This document shows, one piece after another, positions 22,201 through 32,226 of a DNA stretch of 64,000 nt. The translations under genes and the position numbers were made by a program. The notes beneath the pieces are model-generated. The model saw only the letters and a program-made list of their open reading frames with translations. It was not told the DNA's origin and did not search any database. This DNA comes from Thermodesulfobacteriota bacterium (GTDB taxonomy: Bacteria > Desulfobacterota > GWC2-55-46), in assembly GCA_030583865.1 (NCBI GenBank), contig CP129479.1, forward strand, positions 1,884,819-1,948,818, written 5' to 3'. Position 1 is the stretch's first letter. Every line of letters begins with the position of its first letter.

Positions 22201-24252
22201 ATGTTGAATCGTTTGAGCATCAAGTTTTTTCTGACGGGAGTCATAGGTCTATTGGTCCTCTTTCTTATTGGGATTTCAGCCGGCAATGTCTGGGATTCTT
22301 ACAAAAAAGCGACCGCGGTAAAGCAGCTGGAAAAAGCCAACCGCCTTTCCGATCACATCCTGCGCGCTTCAGGTTACCAGGCCAAAGAACGAGGGATCAC
22401 CGCAATATTCCTTGCTCCTGAAGCGGTCATGGACGACACTACTTTTATGAAACTTAAAGAAATCAGGAGCGCCGGGGACGAAGCTTTCAATAATGCGCAA
22501 AGCCTGGCCAAGGAGCTTTTTGAGCACGACCCGTCAAACCTCCTTTTGAAGACCGCGATGGAAAGGGCCAGCGGCTCCTTTTCCGGATTGCATGAGATGA
22601 GAAAGAGCGTCGACGGAAACCTGATGAACCCGACCAAGACACTCACGGCAACGAGCTGGATAGGCTCAATGACGAGGTTGATCGACGACTGCGCCGAACT
22701 TCGTCTTGCCCCATTCATGTCCTCAAAGAACAGCGAAACCCTGCATGATGCGCTCAGGATGAATATTGAGATTAAGCAGGCGGTGTGGCTTGTAAGCGAG
22801 TACGCCGGCAGGGAGCGCGCCACCATGGGTAGTTTCGTAAGTTCGAGAAGACCGGTTGAGCCTGCCGCCCTCGAGAGGCTTAATACATTCAGGGCGGTAG
22901 TCGAGATCAACATAATACCGATATTGCGCCTTAAGGAGACGGCAGGAATCGATCCGGCAGTACTGAGGGCCGTAACGGAAATGGAAAAGGTATTCCTCAG
23001 CGCCTTCGGGGAGGTCAGAAGTGGAGTCTACGCAGCAACTTCCACCGGAAACTATCCTGTTACCGGAAAGGAATGGGTTGAAAAAAGCAGCGAAGGCATA
23101 GACAGCATTCTGCATGTTTCAGACGCCATTGGAAAGATGGTCAGCTCTAAGCTCGACAGCGAGCTTAGAAGATACGAAAAGAGCATTTTACTGGATTCGG
23201 CTCTGCTTGCGGCGGTAGCGGCGATCTGCTTGATCTCGGTCATTTTCATCACGAGAAAAGTCATAGGACCGATGAATTACCTCAAGGAGGCGATGTCGGA
23301 AATCGAACGGACCGGCAATATCTCTTTAAAGCTCAAGGTGGATTCTCGCGACGAATGCGGCCAGATGGCCGAGACATTTAACCGGATGATGGGGCATATT
23401 CACGCCATAATCAAGGACATCAACGGTTCGGTTGAGCAGCTCGCGTCTTCATCCGAGGAGCTGAACGGCAGCGCCCAGCAGATATCCTCCGGCGCGACAG
23501 AGCAGGCCTCCTCTATTGAGGAAACCTCGACGGCAATGGAGCAAATGGCATCGAACATAAGGCAAAACACAACAAACGCAAGCGAGACCGAGGCGATAGC
23601 CATAAAGTCGGCCTCCGACGCGCTCAAGAGCGGTAAGGCAGTGGCTGAAACTGTAAGCGCGATGAAGGATATCGCCACCAGGATATCAATTATCGAGGAG
23701 ATAGCGCGGCAGACGAACCTGCTCGCATTGAATGCCGCCATCGAGGCGGCGAGGGCCGGGGAGCACGGCAAGGGGTTTGCGGTAGTGGCATCCGAGGTCA
23801 GGAAGCTGGCCGAGCGGAGCCAGGCCGCGGCAGGGGAGATAGGCAAACTCTCTACCGCCAGCGTGCACACGGCCGAAGAGACTGGCGAAATGCTCGCCAC
23901 GCTCGTGCCGGACATACAGAAAACGGCTGATCTCGTTAAAGAGATCACCTCCGCAAGCAACGAGCAAAGCGCAGGCGCGGACCAGATAAACAAGGCTATC
24001 CAGGAGCTTGACCACATAATCCAGCAGAACGCAAGCGGGGCCGAAGAGCTCTCGGCGACATCCGAGGAACTCGCAGCGCAGGCGGCAAGGCTCCAAAGCG
24101 CGATAGCCTACTTTAAACTCGAAGATAAGAAGGCGGGGGCCGGACCGACCAGCCGTAAATCCCATGCACCTTTACGCGTCGCACAGCTCAAGAAGCCCGA
24201 GGCTGTAAATGGCGCTCCCGGCGCGGGGATACGAGTCCAGGAGGCCTATTAA
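22201..24252 (+). CDS. Methyl-accepting chemotaxis protein with NIT sensor domain
   Basis: A 683-residue receptor. A first membrane helix (residues 8-28) is followed by a periplasmic domain with the NIT-type signature (AKERGITAIFLAPEA), used in nitrate/nitrite sensing. A second helix (about 325-345) leads to a HAMP domain (MNYLKEAMSEIERTGNISLK) and the signalling helix hairpin with the conserved tip IEEIARQTNLLALNAAIEAA and RAGEHGKGFAVVASEVRKLA. The C-terminal tail does not carry a CheR-binding pentapeptide (ends QEAY). It overlaps cheW by one base (TAATG), and a hemerythrin gene follows. The ligand is inferred only from the domain. Confidence 0.93.
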   Translation: MLNRLSIKFFLTGVIGLLVLFLIGISAGNVWDSYKKATAVKQLEKANRLSDHILRASGYQAKERGITAIFLAPEAVMDDTTFMKLKEIRSAGDEAFNNAQSLAKELFEHDPSNLLLKTAMERASGSFSGLHEMRKSVDGNLMNPTKTLTATSWIGSMTRLIDDCAELRLAPFMSSKNSETLHDALRMNIEIKQAVWLVSEYAGRERATMGSFVSSRRPVEPAALERLNTFRAVVEINIIPILRLKETAGIDPAVLRAVTEMEKVFLSAFGEVRSGVYAATSTGNYPVTGKEWVEKSSEGIDSILHVSDAIGKMVSSKLDSELRRYEKSILLDSALLAAVAAICLISVIFITRKVIGPMNYLKEAMSEIERTGNISLKLKVDSRDECGQMAETFNRMMGHIHAIIKDINGSVEQLASSSEELNGSAQQISSGATEQASSIEETSTAMEQMASNIRQNTTNASETEAIAIKSASDALKSGKAVAETVSAMKDIATRISIIEEIARQTNLLALNAAIEAARAGEHGKGFAVVASEVRKLAERSQAAAGEIGKLSTASVHTAEETGEMLATLVPDIQKTADLVKEITSASNEQSAGADQINKAIQELDHIIQQNASGAEELSATSEELAAQAARLQSAIAYFKLEDKKAGAGPTSRKSHAPLRVAQLKKPEAVNGAPGAGIRVQEAY

Positions 24253-24779
24253 TGGACACTGCATCCGTTTCCGGACCGAGACAGTACCTTACCTTCATGC
24301 TTGAGGACGAGGTCTTCGCGCTCGAGATCTCGCAAGTAAAAGAGATCCTCGACCTCACATATATCACGAAGGTTCCGCGCATGCCGGAATTCATGAGGGG
24401 GGTCATCAACCTAAGGGGGAATGTCGTCCCGGTATTGGACCTCAGGCTCAAACTTGGCCTCTCCGAGAAAGACAACAGCAAGGACACGTGCATAATCATA
24501 GTCGAGGTCGCGCATGAGGGCGCTCAAACTGTAATAGGAGCGTTGGCGGATTCGGTCCGGGAGGTGATCTGCCTTGAACCAGCTCAGATAGAGCCCCCTC
24601 CCAGGGTTGGTATGACCGTGGACGCGACGATTATCAAAGGAATGGGGAAGCTGGACCAGGAGTTCGTAATCATATTGGATTCCGGCCGCGTTTTCACGGC
24701 TGAAAAGATAGAAGCCACCCATGTGATGCAGGAAGCCCTTCAGCACGGGCCTGGAGAGGTGGCCGTGCTGAGCGTTTAG
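24252..24779 (+). CDS. cheW: CheW chemotaxis coupling protein
   Basis: A 175-residue CheW: RQYLTFMLEDEVFALEISQV, then VPRMPEFMRGVINLRGNVVP, then LDLRLKLGL, and FVIILDSGRVF near the end. CheW links receptors to the CheA kinase. Its start overlaps the stop of the receptor gene, so it is probably a dedicated adaptor for that receptor. No CheA is present in this window. Confidence 0.95.
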   Translation: MDTASVSGPRQYLTFMLEDEVFALEISQVKEILDLTYITKVPRMPEFMRGVINLRGNVVPVLDLRLKLGLSEKDNSKDTCIIIVEVAHEGAQTVIGALADSVREVICLEPAQIEPPPRVGMTVDATIIKGMGKLDQEFVIILDSGRVFTAEKIEATHVMQEALQHGPGEVAVLSV

Positions 24780-24849
24780 AATCAATTCAAGTTGCAGGTC
24801 TACGCCACGGGGCAGTAATGCATGAACACGCAAGGGGGGGGGCGAACCT

Positions 24850-25275
24850 ATGACGATAGAATGGAACGACTCATACATGGTGGGCTTGGATATCTTGGAC
24901 TCGCAGCACAAGGAGCTGGTCGAAAGGATAAGGGTTCTGCTCGAAGCTATGCGACAGGGAAGGGGCGACGTGGCAACCATTTTGGGGGTTCTCGAAGGAT
25001 ATGCGATAGAGCACTTCGACACGGAGGAGCGGCTTATGTCATCAAAGCCTGAAATCGATTTCAGCAAGCATAAAGAGCAGCACTATTTTTTCAGGCGGGC
25101 CATGACCAACTTGATGGATAAATATAGCTCTCGCGGCGAATCAGCCAAACTGGCCCTAAACCTGCAACAGAACCTATGGCAATGGCTCGGAAGTCATATG
25201 ATGATAACAGACAAAAAGTTTGCAAAAATATTGCGCGGGAAAGAATCTGCGCAGATGATTCAGCTATCCGCGTAA
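24850..25275 (+). CDS. Bacteriohemerythrin
   Basis: A 141-residue single-domain protein with the diiron ligand pattern of bacterial hemerythrins: LDSQHKELVERI (His), IEHFDTEERLM (His and Glu), HKEQHYFF (two His), and LGSHMMITDKKF (His and Asp). It binds O2 or NO reversibly. Its location after receptor and cheW suggests oxygen-linked taxis or O2 delivery and scavenging. Confidence 0.92.
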   Translation: MTIEWNDSYMVGLDILDSQHKELVERIRVLLEAMRQGRGDVATILGVLEGYAIEHFDTEERLMSSKPEIDFSKHKEQHYFFRRAMTNLMDKYSSRGESAKLALNLQQNLWQWLGSHMMITDKKFAKILRGKESAQMIQLSA

Positions 25276-25319
25276 AAAATTCAACCAATCAATCAGGAAT
25301 TGAGAACTATCCCGACTAC

Positions 25320-25581
25320 TTATCAGCACGCATATAATCGTCTCGGCCGGAGGAGGCGCCCCACGGACTACTTCCAGAGCTTCATCAAGCTCGGCGAGCT
25401 GGGTATTATCCCTTTAAAGCTGGCCAAAGACCTCGCCCCCTCGACAGGGCTAAGAAACAGACTCGTCCACGAGTACGACGACACCGACAACTCGATCGTC
25501 CTCGCCGCCGTCAAGATGGCTGACGACCTCTATCCCAAATATATAAGTGCGGTAGAGGCCCACATAAAATCGACTGACTGA
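25320..25581 (+). pseudogene. Duplicated, frameshifted 3' fragment of hepT
   Basis: Nearly identical at the DNA level to 20620-20880 of the functional hepT. It lacks the N-terminal half and has one base missing where the intact gene reads GCCCCTGAGGATTAC (here GCCCCACGGACTAC), so the first codons are out of frame. The RNRLVHEYDD motif survives in the downstream frame. No mntA copy accompanies it. Confidence 0.8.
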
Positions 25582-25737
25582 ACAAAGAGCTACTGAGACT
25601 TGGCACTGAAAATCAGCTCGATATCAAGAGCACGGGCGATTCATGGGCCAGTTTACGGGTAAAAATTCACTTTTAGCTTAAAAAAAGAAGCGATTCCCCT
25701 GTAAGATTCCGTATCAAATTTTTTGAAGGAGATTTAA

Positions 25738-26019
25738 ATGGCCAAGGCACTCACAAAATCCCAAATAGCTGAAAGCATCGCCAAGAAAAACGGTGTTACA
25801 AAAAAGCTGGCCGCGGATGTGATTGCAGCTCTGACTCAGCTGGCCTATAAAGAGGTCAAAAACGCTTTTACGCTACCAGGAATCGGCAAGCTCGTTCTTG
25901 TTAAGAGAAAGGCAAGGATGGGCAGAAACCCCCAGACAGGAAAGGCTATAAAGATTCCCGCTAAGAAGGTCGTGAAGTTCAGGGTGGCAAAGGCATGCAA
26001 GGATGCGGTGCTGGGGTAG
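25738..26019 (+). CDS. HU-family DNA-binding protein
   Basis: A 93-residue HU/IHF-fold protein: KSQIAESIAKKNGVTKKLAA, then FTLPGIGKLVLVKRKARMGR, then NPQTGKAIKIPAKKVVKFRV. The arm tip has the NPQTG sequence that intercalates DNA. ATG 25738 follows GAAGGAGAT. A terminator follows at 26057. It is a divergent HU of the kind encoded as an extra copy in many deltaproteobacteria. Confidence 0.92.
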   Translation: MAKALTKSQIAESIAKKNGVTKKLAADVIAALTQLAYKEVKNAFTLPGIGKLVLVKRKARMGRNPQTGKAIKIPAKKVVKFRVAKACKDAVLG

Positions 26020-26056
26020 GTAGGCTGTAGTATCGAAATTTGAATCGTCCCAATCG

Positions 26057-26087
26057 GCCCCCGAGAGTGTATCGTGGGGGCTTTTTA
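26057..26087 (+). terminator. Intrinsic terminator of the HU gene
   Basis: GCCCCCGAGAG ... GTGGGGGC hairpin followed by TTTTTAATT. Confidence 0.8.
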
Positions 26088-26425
26088 ATTGTGAGTTTTT
26101 CAGTAATGCAGTCGGTATCGAAAGCCATACGTTTTCCGTAAGGCAATCGATTTTAATCTGTTAATGTAGTTCTAACCTGCTGCTTCATGGAAGCATAAAA
26201 TAGGGCCGACTATAGGGGATAAAGGCTATAGGCCTTCAGCCCCAAAAAGCTTCAGAAAAACAAGTACTTTGAAGAAATTTTCCGCTCTACCCGAAAGCCA
26301 CTATTGACGCCATGTCCGGAGCCACTCCTTTTTTAGCCCTCACGAACAACTTGGCGTGTCTGAAATTGTATAGGAAGCTGCCAACCCCATAAGGGTTTTA
26401 TTTTCAGCAACTGCATCATGCGGAA
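26088..26425. other. Intergenic region with no recognised gene
   Basis: About 340 bases between the HU terminator and the restriction-enzyme relic. No convincing frame on either strand. Confidence 0.4.
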
Positions 26426-27477
26426 TCAGCAGATAGGCACACGGCTTACCCCCTGCTTCATCTCGTGGTCCGTCGCGTTGGCGCACCACTCTGCGGCCGC
26501 CCTTGCCTTGGCCTGGACTTCCCTGTCATCCAGTTCATCTGCGGCTTTCGGCTCGCAAAGAAATTTCATCTTATTTGTTTCTACCACAAAGTCTGGCTCG
26601 TAAGACGCGTCACTGCAGTAATGGATTTGAAAATCCCCCCTGCCCGGCTTGAACCACTTCAGGACGTCCCTGTCCTTTTCCAGTATGACGGCGAATCGCC
26701 TCTCAGTGTCCGAATCGAATTTCTGAACCCTATAAAGGCATTCTCGAACCCGGTGAAAAGCATTCTTCGAATGTCTTGTTTATTGGATACAGGCACATTG
26801 AAATCACGCTCAGCCTCCCCGGCGGGTGCCGAATAATTATGGACTCGCAAGTTGGTGAATCCCCTGCTCACATGAATTTCGTAACCTGCCGCCTTCTCCT
26901 CGTAGTGGGATTGCATCTGTGCGTGTATCAGGTTAACCAGAGGCTGCTGATGATATTGAAGCACATTTAAAACTTCATCCTCGTTCTTCAGGTAGGTCCT
27001 TAGATGTGCGACTGCCTGTCCGGCCAGATCATATAGAAGCCCGGCGTGCTCGTCATAACAAATGTCGTTGAACTCCATCAAGCCGCGCACTATGTAATCT
27101 TCCGGCTTATCCTCAGGCATAATACCCGTCCCGCTCATGATAAGGCTTTGCTGCCTGCGGTGCAATTCCTGAATCAAGATTTCATTCTCTACCGGTTGGA
27201 GGCGCACGCCCGAAAGGTCCAGCGTAAACTCCTTGTATCCCCGAGTCACATTTCCAACCGGCTGGATTATAATGCGTGGGATATCAATTGAAAGCTCATT
27301 CCTGAGAGAAATGGTCCTTGCGACGACATCGGCCAGGTTTATAGGCTTTTCAAGATCGAGCTCCTTCTGCACAGGGATTACTATCTCAGAACAGCCTTGT
27401 ATTGAGCCGCTTCCCGTCTCTGGAAGAGTGGCTTTTTTTATTGCATTAACAAAGTGGACAACAAAGTGGATAACAGT
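26426..27477 (-). pseudogene. Type III restriction endonuclease (Res) C-terminal remnant
   Basis: The minus strand encodes about 340 residues resembling the end of a type III Res subunit: INLADVVARTISLRNELS, then VNLIHAQMQSHYEEKAAGYE, then RRMLFTGFE. A one-base shift near 26720 moves the frame to CLYRVQKFDSDTERRFAVIL, then KWFKPGRGDFQIHYCSDASY, then EPDFVVETNKMKFLCEPKAA, ending PIC at 26426. The C-terminal motif PDFVVET...K resembles the Res endonuclease core. The helicase portion and the mod methylase are gone. It adjoins an att-like repeat at tRNA-Pro, so it is the relic of an island. Confidence 0.7.
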
Positions 27478-27490
27478 TCCATTTTTCAAG

Positions 27491-27523
27491 AAAAAAGGGG
27501 TTACGGAAAACTCCGTAACCCCA
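27491..27523. terminator. Hairpin terminator
   Basis: GGGGTTACGG and CCGTAACCCC pair around a short loop, flanked on the left by AAAAAA (a T-tract for the minus strand). It terminates minus-strand transcription coming from the tRNA-Pro side. Confidence 0.65.
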
Positions 27524-27531
27524 TGATTTAA

Positions 27532-27800
<269 letters not shown>

Positions 27801-27923
27801 AGTGATTCAATTTTTAAGGGGGCCAGCGGCCCCCGTACAATCATTGGTAGGGTGCGCTATGCGCACCGTAAATATCTTAGCACACCGCCAAACGCCTTAC
27901 CAGAAAAAACCCGGAAAATTTTC

Positions 27924-28274
27924 TCAGGCCAGCATCTTTCTTATCGACGCAAGCTCCTTCTGGATGGCCTTGAGCGCGCCGTGCACCTTCTTTTCCGAAA
28001 ACCCGAGGTCGAGCTGTTTCGCGCGCTCGGCCTGTATCTCCTTAACCTTCTTCTTCGCGCCTTCGAGCGTGAAGCCTTCCTTGTAAAGGAGCCGCTTTAT
28101 GTCGAGTATGAGCTCTATGTCCCGCCTGCTGTACACCCTCTGCTTGGTGAGGGACTTTTTCGGGCTGATTATCCTGAACTCGCTCTCCCAATACCTGAGA
28201 ACGTAGGGCTTGACCTTGGTGATGCTTGCGACCTCGCCGATCTTGAAATAGAGCTTTTCCGGTATCTGCGTCAT
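27924..28274 (-). CDS. MerR-family transcriptional regulator
   Basis: A 116-residue protein with the MerR winged helix: YFKIGEVASITKVKPYVLRY, then WESEFRIISPKKSLTKQRVY and SRRDIELILDIKRLLYKEGF, followed by a coiled-coil dimerisation helix. No metal-binding Cys are present, so it is the HspR/MlrA-like type rather than a metal sensor. The gene follows ihfA at the end of the thrS-pheT operon, a conserved place in Geobacter-type genomes. Confidence 0.88.
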   Translation of the reverse strand: MTQIPEKLYFKIGEVASITKVKPYVLRYWESEFRIISPKKSLTKQRVYSRRDIELILDIKRLLYKEGFTLEGAKKKVKEIQAERAKQLDLGFSEKKVHGALKAIQKELASIRKMLA

Positions 28275-28387
28275 CAGGGCCTGCGTGGGTTCTCTTCAAC
28301 TTGGTACCGCGAAAGCTTACGCGGGGCTCATCATGCCGGCGGCCTTCGGGCCGCGGCTCAAGGACCGCTTGAAAACGAGCTCTACGG

Positions 28388-28696
28388 CTAAACTGCCGCT
28401 GTCGGCGCCTGCGCGGGGGCGCCCTGGTTTATGGCCTTCTTGAGGAGCTGGCTCGCCTTGAAGGTCATGACCCTGCGCTCTTCTATGGTTATCTCGCTGC
28501 CGGTCTGGGGGTTTCTGCCCCTCCTGGCCCTCTTCTGGCGGATGGTAAAATTGCCGAAACCGGAGATCTTGACCTTCTCGCCCGTCTCAAGGGTCGTCTT
28601 GATGGTCTCGAAAATCTCCTCGATAACGGTGGATACGTCCTTCTTTGAAAAGCCTACCTTCTCGAAGACAATCTCTACGATATCCGCCTTGGTCAT
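28388..28696 (-). CDS. ihfA: Integration host factor subunit alpha
   Basis: A 102-residue HU/IHF-fold protein: MTKADIVEIVFEKVGFSKKD, then GEKVKISGFGNFTIRQKRAR, then RGRNPQTGSEITIEERRVMT and the helical end FKASQLLKKAIN. The position after pheT is the standard place for ihfA. It bends DNA and would assist sigma-54 promoters such as that of the minor pilins. Confidence 0.93.
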   Translation of the reverse strand: MTKADIVEIVFEKVGFSKKDVSTVIEEIFETIKTTLETGEKVKISGFGNFTIRQKRARRGRNPQTGSEITIEERRVMTFKASQLLKKAINQGAPAQAPTAAV

Positions 28697-28739
28697 GGTA
28701 AAACCTCCTCTTAAAAGCGGGGCTGAATGGTGCGCGTCA

Positions 28740-31127
28740 TCATGAAACCCGGATTTCCGCCTTGAACCTCTCGGAAAGCATCTTAACTACCTTGCCGTGC
28801 GTGTCTTCGACTTCCTGGTTGGTAAGGGTCCTCTCCCTTGACCTGTAGGTAACCCTGACCGCGAGACTCCTTGTACCGGAAGGTATGTTCCGGCCATAGT
28901 ATACATCAAACAATTCAACCGTTTCAATAGTTTTCAGGTCCGTTTTTCTTATGGCTTCCAGTATGTCCCCGAAAGGCACATCTTCGGAGACGATGAAGGC
29001 TATGTCCCTGGCCGACTCCGGAAACCTGGGGAGTTCCCTGTATTTTTTGCCCTTGCCGGACGCCTTCTCGATCGGCTCGATATCGAGCTCAAAGGCGTAA
29101 GCGGGTTTCCGAAGGCCGTAGCGGCCCCAGAGGTCGGGGTGGAGTTCGCCCAGGACCCCGGCGTTTTTGCCTTCAATTCTGAGGGCGGCAGTCTTGCCCG
29201 GATGAAGGAGCGGATGCCCGGAAGCCTCGAAACGGGCACCCTGGATTCCCAGCCCTTCGAGAAGGCGCTCGACAACCCCTTTGGCGTCGAAGAAATCGAC
29301 CGTGTCCTTCGGATAGCTCCATCCCGGCTCGTAACGGTTCCCGTAGAGGAGCCCGGCGAGCCTCCATCTTTCCTCCGGCAGGCCTTCTCCGGGGACGAAC
29401 GCCGGGGCTATCTCGTATATCCTCAAATCCTCGCGCTTCCACGCGAGGTTCCGGGCCATGTTCTCAATGAGCGACGGGATGAGGCCGGCCCTCATGACCG
29501 TCTGCTCCTCGGTGAGCGGGTTAAGAAGCTCGACACCCTTTCCCGCTTCCACCCCGGACATGGCGAACAGCTCCCTTGAAACAAAGCTATAGTTCATGAC
29601 CTCGGTAAAACCGGAGCCGGAGAGGAGGCTTCTTATCCTCCGCCGGAGGGCCGTGGCCTTCCCGGTCTCGCCGGGGGACATGGCCGCTATGGGCAGCGTC
29701 GTCGGTATATTATTATACCCGAAAATCCTGGCGACCTCTTCCATGAGGTCTATCTCGGTCGTCAGGTCCATCCTGTAGGACGGCGGGGCCGCGCTTATCA
29801 CGCCGGGCGATGTTTCGCGGGCCGATATGCCGAGCCTCGATAGAATTTCAAGCGCCTCTTCCGCGCTTACTTCGACACCGAGCACACGGGCGGCCCTTTC
29901 GGTCCTGAAAATTATCTCGGCCGGTGCATGCTTCCCCGGATACATGTCTATGGAGCCTTTTGCGGCCTTCCCGCCCGCGAGCTTGAGGACAAGGCTTGCG
30001 GCCATGTCCAGCGCCCTTTTTACGCCTTCGATGTCCACACCCCTCTCGAACCTGTAGGAGGATTCTGACGAAAGGGCCTGCCTCCTCGACGTTTTCCTTA
30101 CGCTCGACGGCTCGAACCACGCGCTCTCGATGAGGATCCGTTTTGTGGAATCCGTCACCTCGCTTCCGCTCCCGCCCATTACTCCGGCAAGGGCGACAGG
30201 GCCTTTCGAGTCGGCTATGACGAGAGTCGATGGGTCTAGGTTACGGCTCTTCCCGTCTATCGTCTCGATCGTCTCGCCTTCTCCGGCGAATCTCACGATT
30301 ATGGAAGCCCCGTTGAGCCTGTCGAGGTCGAATGCGTGTAGCGGCTGGCCTGTTTCAAGGAGGACGAGGTTGGTGACGTCCACGACGTTGTTTATCGACC
30401 TTACGCCGTGGGCTTCGAGCCTTTTTTTAATATCATCGGGCGAGGGGCCGATGGCAACGCCCTCGATAACCCTGGCGGCGTATCTCCGGCACGTCGCGCC
30501 CTCTTCGATTGTAACGGTCGCGCACTCCCCTATCGGCCTTCCGGCCTCGTCTACCTTGAACTCCTTTTCCCTGAAGGCGGCCCTGGTGACGGCTGCCGCC
30601 TCCCTTGCCATGCCCCTTATGGAGAGGAGGTCAGCCCTGTTCGGGGTTATCCCGGCCTCCATCATGAAATCAGCGCCCAATATCGACCGGAAATCGACCC
30701 CGAGCGGCGCGTCCTCCGGGAGTATCATTATGCCCTCGGATGTGTCCTTAAGCCCGAGCTCCACCTCGGAGCACATCATGCCCTGGGACTCGACACCGCG
30801 TATCTTGGACTTCTTTATCTTGAAGCCGCCCGGAAGCTCCGCGCCGGGAATGGCCAGGGCGACCTTGTCGCCCGGCTTCATGTTCTTCGCGCCGCAGACG
30901 ATGGAAAACTCTTCCTTGTCGGTCCTCACCTTGCAGAGCGAGAGCTTGTCGGCGTTCGGGTGCTTCTCGCACTCCACGACCTGGGCCGTAATAACGTTCG
31001 TAAACCCGCCGCCGATTTCCGCGACCGACTCTATCTCCGTGCCGGTCATGGTGAGCCTTTCGGCAAGCTCGCGGGCAGGTGGCGCGCCTTCGAGATACTC
31101 TTTTAGCCAATTGTAGCTGAAAAGCAT
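28740..31127 (-). CDS. pheT: Phenylalanyl-tRNA synthetase beta subunit
   Basis: A 795-residue protein of normal length. It has the EMAP-like tRNA-binding domain near the start (VVECEKHPNADKLSLCKVRT), the B3/B4 editing domain (INNVVDVTNLVLLETGQPLH), B5 (LGISARETSPGVISAAPPSY and RMDLTTEIDLMEEVARIFGY), the catalytic-like domain and the C-terminal FDX-ACB anticodon-binding domain (PRFPESARDIAFIVSEDVPF). With PheS it charges tRNA-Phe. Confidence 0.97.
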   Translation of the reverse strand: MLFSYNWLKEYLEGAPPARELAERLTMTGTEIESVAEIGGGFTNVITAQVVECEKHPNADKLSLCKVRTDKEEFSIVCGAKNMKPGDKVALAIPGAELPGGFKIKKSKIRGVESQGMMCSEVELGLKDTSEGIMILPEDAPLGVDFRSILGADFMMEAGITPNRADLLSIRGMAREAAAVTRAAFREKEFKVDEAGRPIGECATVTIEEGATCRRYAARVIEGVAIGPSPDDIKKRLEAHGVRSINNVVDVTNLVLLETGQPLHAFDLDRLNGASIIVRFAGEGETIETIDGKSRNLDPSTLVIADSKGPVALAGVMGGSGSEVTDSTKRILIESAWFEPSSVRKTSRRQALSSESSYRFERGVDIEGVKRALDMAASLVLKLAGGKAAKGSIDMYPGKHAPAEIIFRTERAARVLGVEVSAEEALEILSRLGISARETSPGVISAAPPSYRMDLTTEIDLMEEVARIFGYNNIPTTLPIAAMSPGETGKATALRRRIRSLLSGSGFTEVMNYSFVSRELFAMSGVEAGKGVELLNPLTEEQTVMRAGLIPSLIENMARNLAWKREDLRIYEIAPAFVPGEGLPEERWRLAGLLYGNRYEPGWSYPKDTVDFFDAKGVVERLLEGLGIQGARFEASGHPLLHPGKTAALRIEGKNAGVLGELHPDLWGRYGLRKPAYAFELDIEPIEKASGKGKKYRELPRFPESARDIAFIVSEDVPFGDILEAIRKTDLKTIETVELFDVYYGRNIPSGTRSLAVRVTYRSRERTLTNQEVEDTHGKVVKMLSERFKAEIRVS

Positions 31128-31209
31128 TTTACTACCCTTTAACAGCCAGAATGATATTTTTAATTAACTTATTTGCGTAAGATATTGATTCAGAAAGGGA
31201 ATGAACTGC

Positions 31210-32226
31210 CTAAAACTGCTCCAGGAACCTCATGTCGTTCTCGAAGAGGAGCCTCAAGTCGCCTATGCCGAATTTGAGCATCGCGACCCTCTCTACACCC
31301 AGCCCGAATGCGAAGCCGGTGTATTCCTCGGGGTCGTAGCCCACGCTTCTAAAGACGTTCGGGTGTATCATCCCGGCGCCCAGTATCTCGAGCCAGCCCG
31401 TGCCCTTGCATACCCTGCAGCCGTTGCCGCCACAGATTACGCACCTTATGTCAACCTCGGCCCCGGGCTCGACGAACGGGAAGAAGCTCGGGCGGAACCT
31501 GACGGCCGTCTGGCCGAATAGCCTTTCGAGGAATAGAGTAAGCACTGCCTTGAGGTTTGCGAACGATATGTCCCTGTCCACCATGAAACCCTCTATCTGG
31601 TGGAACATCGGGGAATGGGTAAGGTCGGAGTCCCTGCGGTAGACGGTGCCGGGGGCGATTACCCGGAGCGGCGGACGGCCCTTCTCCATGACCCGTATCT
31701 GGACCGGGGACGTATGCGTGCGGAGCACCACCTCGTCCGAGACGAAGAAGGTGTCCTGCATGTCCCTTGCTGGATGGTCCTTGGGGAAATTCAGGGCCTC
31801 GAAGTTGTAGTAGTCGAGCTCGACCTCCGGGCCCTCGGCTATGTCGAAGCCAAGGCCAGTGAAGATGTCCTCGATCTCGTCTGTTATCTGGGTTACGGGA
31901 TGGAGCTTTCCGGGGCGTATGGACCTTCCGGGAAGGGTTATGTCGACCCGTTCCTTTTCGAGCCTTTCCCTCTTCCCGCTTTCATCCAGGGCCGAGAGAG
32001 CCCTGTCAAAGGCCTCTTCGAGCCGGGTCTTGAGGTTATTTATGGCTTCCCCGGCCTTCTTTCTCTCTTCAGGCGGAAGGGTGCCGAGGCCCTTCAGAAG
32101 CTCCGCGACCTCCCCCTTCCTCCCGAGATACCTGTTCCGGGCCTCCCTGAGGGCCTCCCTTTCCGAGGAGGCCCCTGAAAGCTCGTCGAGGGCCTCCCTT
32201 TCGAGGTCTTCGACTCTCCGGCTCAT
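31210..32226 (-). CDS. pheS: Phenylalanyl-tRNA synthetase alpha subunit
   Basis: A 338-residue class II synthetase subunit with an N-terminal coiled-coil arm, motif 2 ([17 protein letters not shown]), the phenylalanine pocket and motif 3 ([18 protein letters not shown]). The Cys-containing loop [19 protein letters not shown] is the usual bacterial form with a zinc-like knuckle. Its start overlaps the rplT stop by 4 bases. Confidence 0.97.
   Translation of the reverse strand: MSRRVEDLEREALDELSGASSEREALREARNRYLGRKGEVAELLKGLGTLPPEERKKAGEAINNLKTRLEEAFDRALSALDESGKRERLEKERVDITLPGRSIRPGKLHPVTQITDEIEDIFTGLGFDIAEGPEVELDYYNFEALNFPKDHPARDMQDTFFVSDEVVLRTHTSPVQIRVMEKGRPPLRVIAPGTVYRRDSDLTHSPMFHQIEGFMVDRDISFANLKAVLTLFLERLFGQTAVRFRPSFFPFVEPGAEVDIRCVICGGNGCRVCKGTGWLEILGAGMIHPNVFRSVGYDPEEYTGFAFGLGVERVAMLKFGIGDLRLLFENDMRFLEQF

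Noticed and set aside
21884-22207. Plus-strand open frame before the chemoreceptor
   Set aside because: Low-complexity AT-rich composition, no ribosome site, no recognisable domain.
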